Shown: positions 4,967 to 5,032 of the stretch, one piece after another
How positions within the stretch are numbered: position 1 is the first letter of the stretch
Layout: the number at the start of each line of letters is the position of its first letter
NCBI GenBank assembly: GCA_025360395.1
Contig: JANYCH010000293.1
Span: 1 to 5,032, forward strand
Reading direction: 5' to 3'
DNA from: Cytophagales bacterium
Lineage (GTDB): Bacteria > Bacteroidota > Bacteroidia > Cytophagales > UBA9547
Length of the DNA: 5,032 nt
Program-made: the position numbers and the translations under genes
The notes under the pieces: model-generated
The model's database searches: none
Told to the model about the DNA's origin: nothing
Seen by the model: the letters and a program-made list of their open reading frames with translations, nothing else

Positions 4967-5032
4967 AAATTGTCTGTCTCATAGGCCCCCCCTGCTATCT
5001 TCATTATTTTGTAAATGAAATTACCAGGTCAA
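4963..5032 (+). CDS. 5' end of a coupled gene, possibly a formyltransferase-like protein (partial)
   Basis: Starts at ATG 4963, whose last bases form the TGA stop of the deacetylase gene (ATGA, 4-nt overlap). 23 codons remain open to the window end: MKIVCLIGPPCYLHYFVNEI and then TRS. A hydrophobic first strand followed by a Gly-Pro turn and an aromatic helix (LIGP..Y...F) resembles the N-terminus of formyltransferase-fold proteins found in polysaccharide clusters. A glycosyltransferase or another Rossmann-like enzyme is also possible. An in-frame ATG at 4954 would give MAS as an extension. A C7 tract (4986-4992) encodes the Gly-Pro-Pro turn. The open frame and coupling are clear; the family is a weak guess. 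Confidence 0.55.
   Translation, partial: MKIVCLIGPPCYLHYFVNEITRS
4986..4992 (+). repeat. C7 homopolymer inside codons 8-10 of the right-edge gene
   Basis: Seven consecutive C residues in strongly AT-rich DNA, in codons GGC CCC CCC near the start of a probable sugar-modification gene. Gain or loss of one C would shift the frame almost at the beginning of the protein. Confidence 0.5.

Overview
The window looks like chromosomal DNA from a member of the Bacteroidota, probably a free-living Cytophagia/Sphingobacteriia/Flavobacteriia-type organism; I cannot fix the genus. The DNA is AT-rich. Starts lack Shine-Dalgarno sequences, several genes are preceded by the Bacteroidota promoter signature (TTG, about 20 nt, TAnnTTTG), and the sucC, LolD-type and toxin-antitoxin proteins have the sequence flavour of that phylum.

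Left part (1-1388). A reverse-strand reading frame runs off the left edge and is separated from its only nearby ATG by a homopolymer frame break. Next is a type II toxin-antitoxin operon in reversed order, a HigB/Gp49-type toxin followed by a HigA-type antitoxin with a 32-nt overlap. A near-consensus promoter sits so close to the toxin ATG that the mRNA is predicted to be leaderless or nearly so. A strong terminator follows. The 485-bp gene-free stretch 904-1388 holds three terminator-like hairpins, a 13-bp inverted-repeat pair about 260 bp apart and a long imperfect hairpin. It may be the remains of a small mobile element or cassette, but no transposase is recognisable.

Middle (1389-3942). 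sucC (succinyl-CoA synthetase beta subunit, TCA cycle) lies on the minus strand, with its own promoter and a bidirectional terminator facing the toxin-antitoxin operon; sucD is not next to it. Upstream is a LolD-type ABC ATPase, also on the minus strand, whose 3' end carries a degenerate 7-bp tandem repeat. It is divergent from a small exported rhodanese-fold protein with an unusual cysteine-rich active loop (CGCC...HCP). The 110-bp gap between these two carries a -7 motif for each direction.

Right part (4007-5032). A cytoplasmic NodB-type polysaccharide deacetylase is translationally coupled (ATGA overlap) to a gene that runs off the right edge. Its first 23 residues resemble the start of a formyltransferase-like protein and contain a C7 tract. 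Together they suggest the start of a surface-polysaccharide or sugar-modification operon. Most of the window is ordinary housekeeping and accessory content. The best leads are the Cys-rich rhodanese, the leaderless toxin promoter, the inverted-repeat region after the toxin-antitoxin operon, and the poly-C tract in the coupled right-edge gene.
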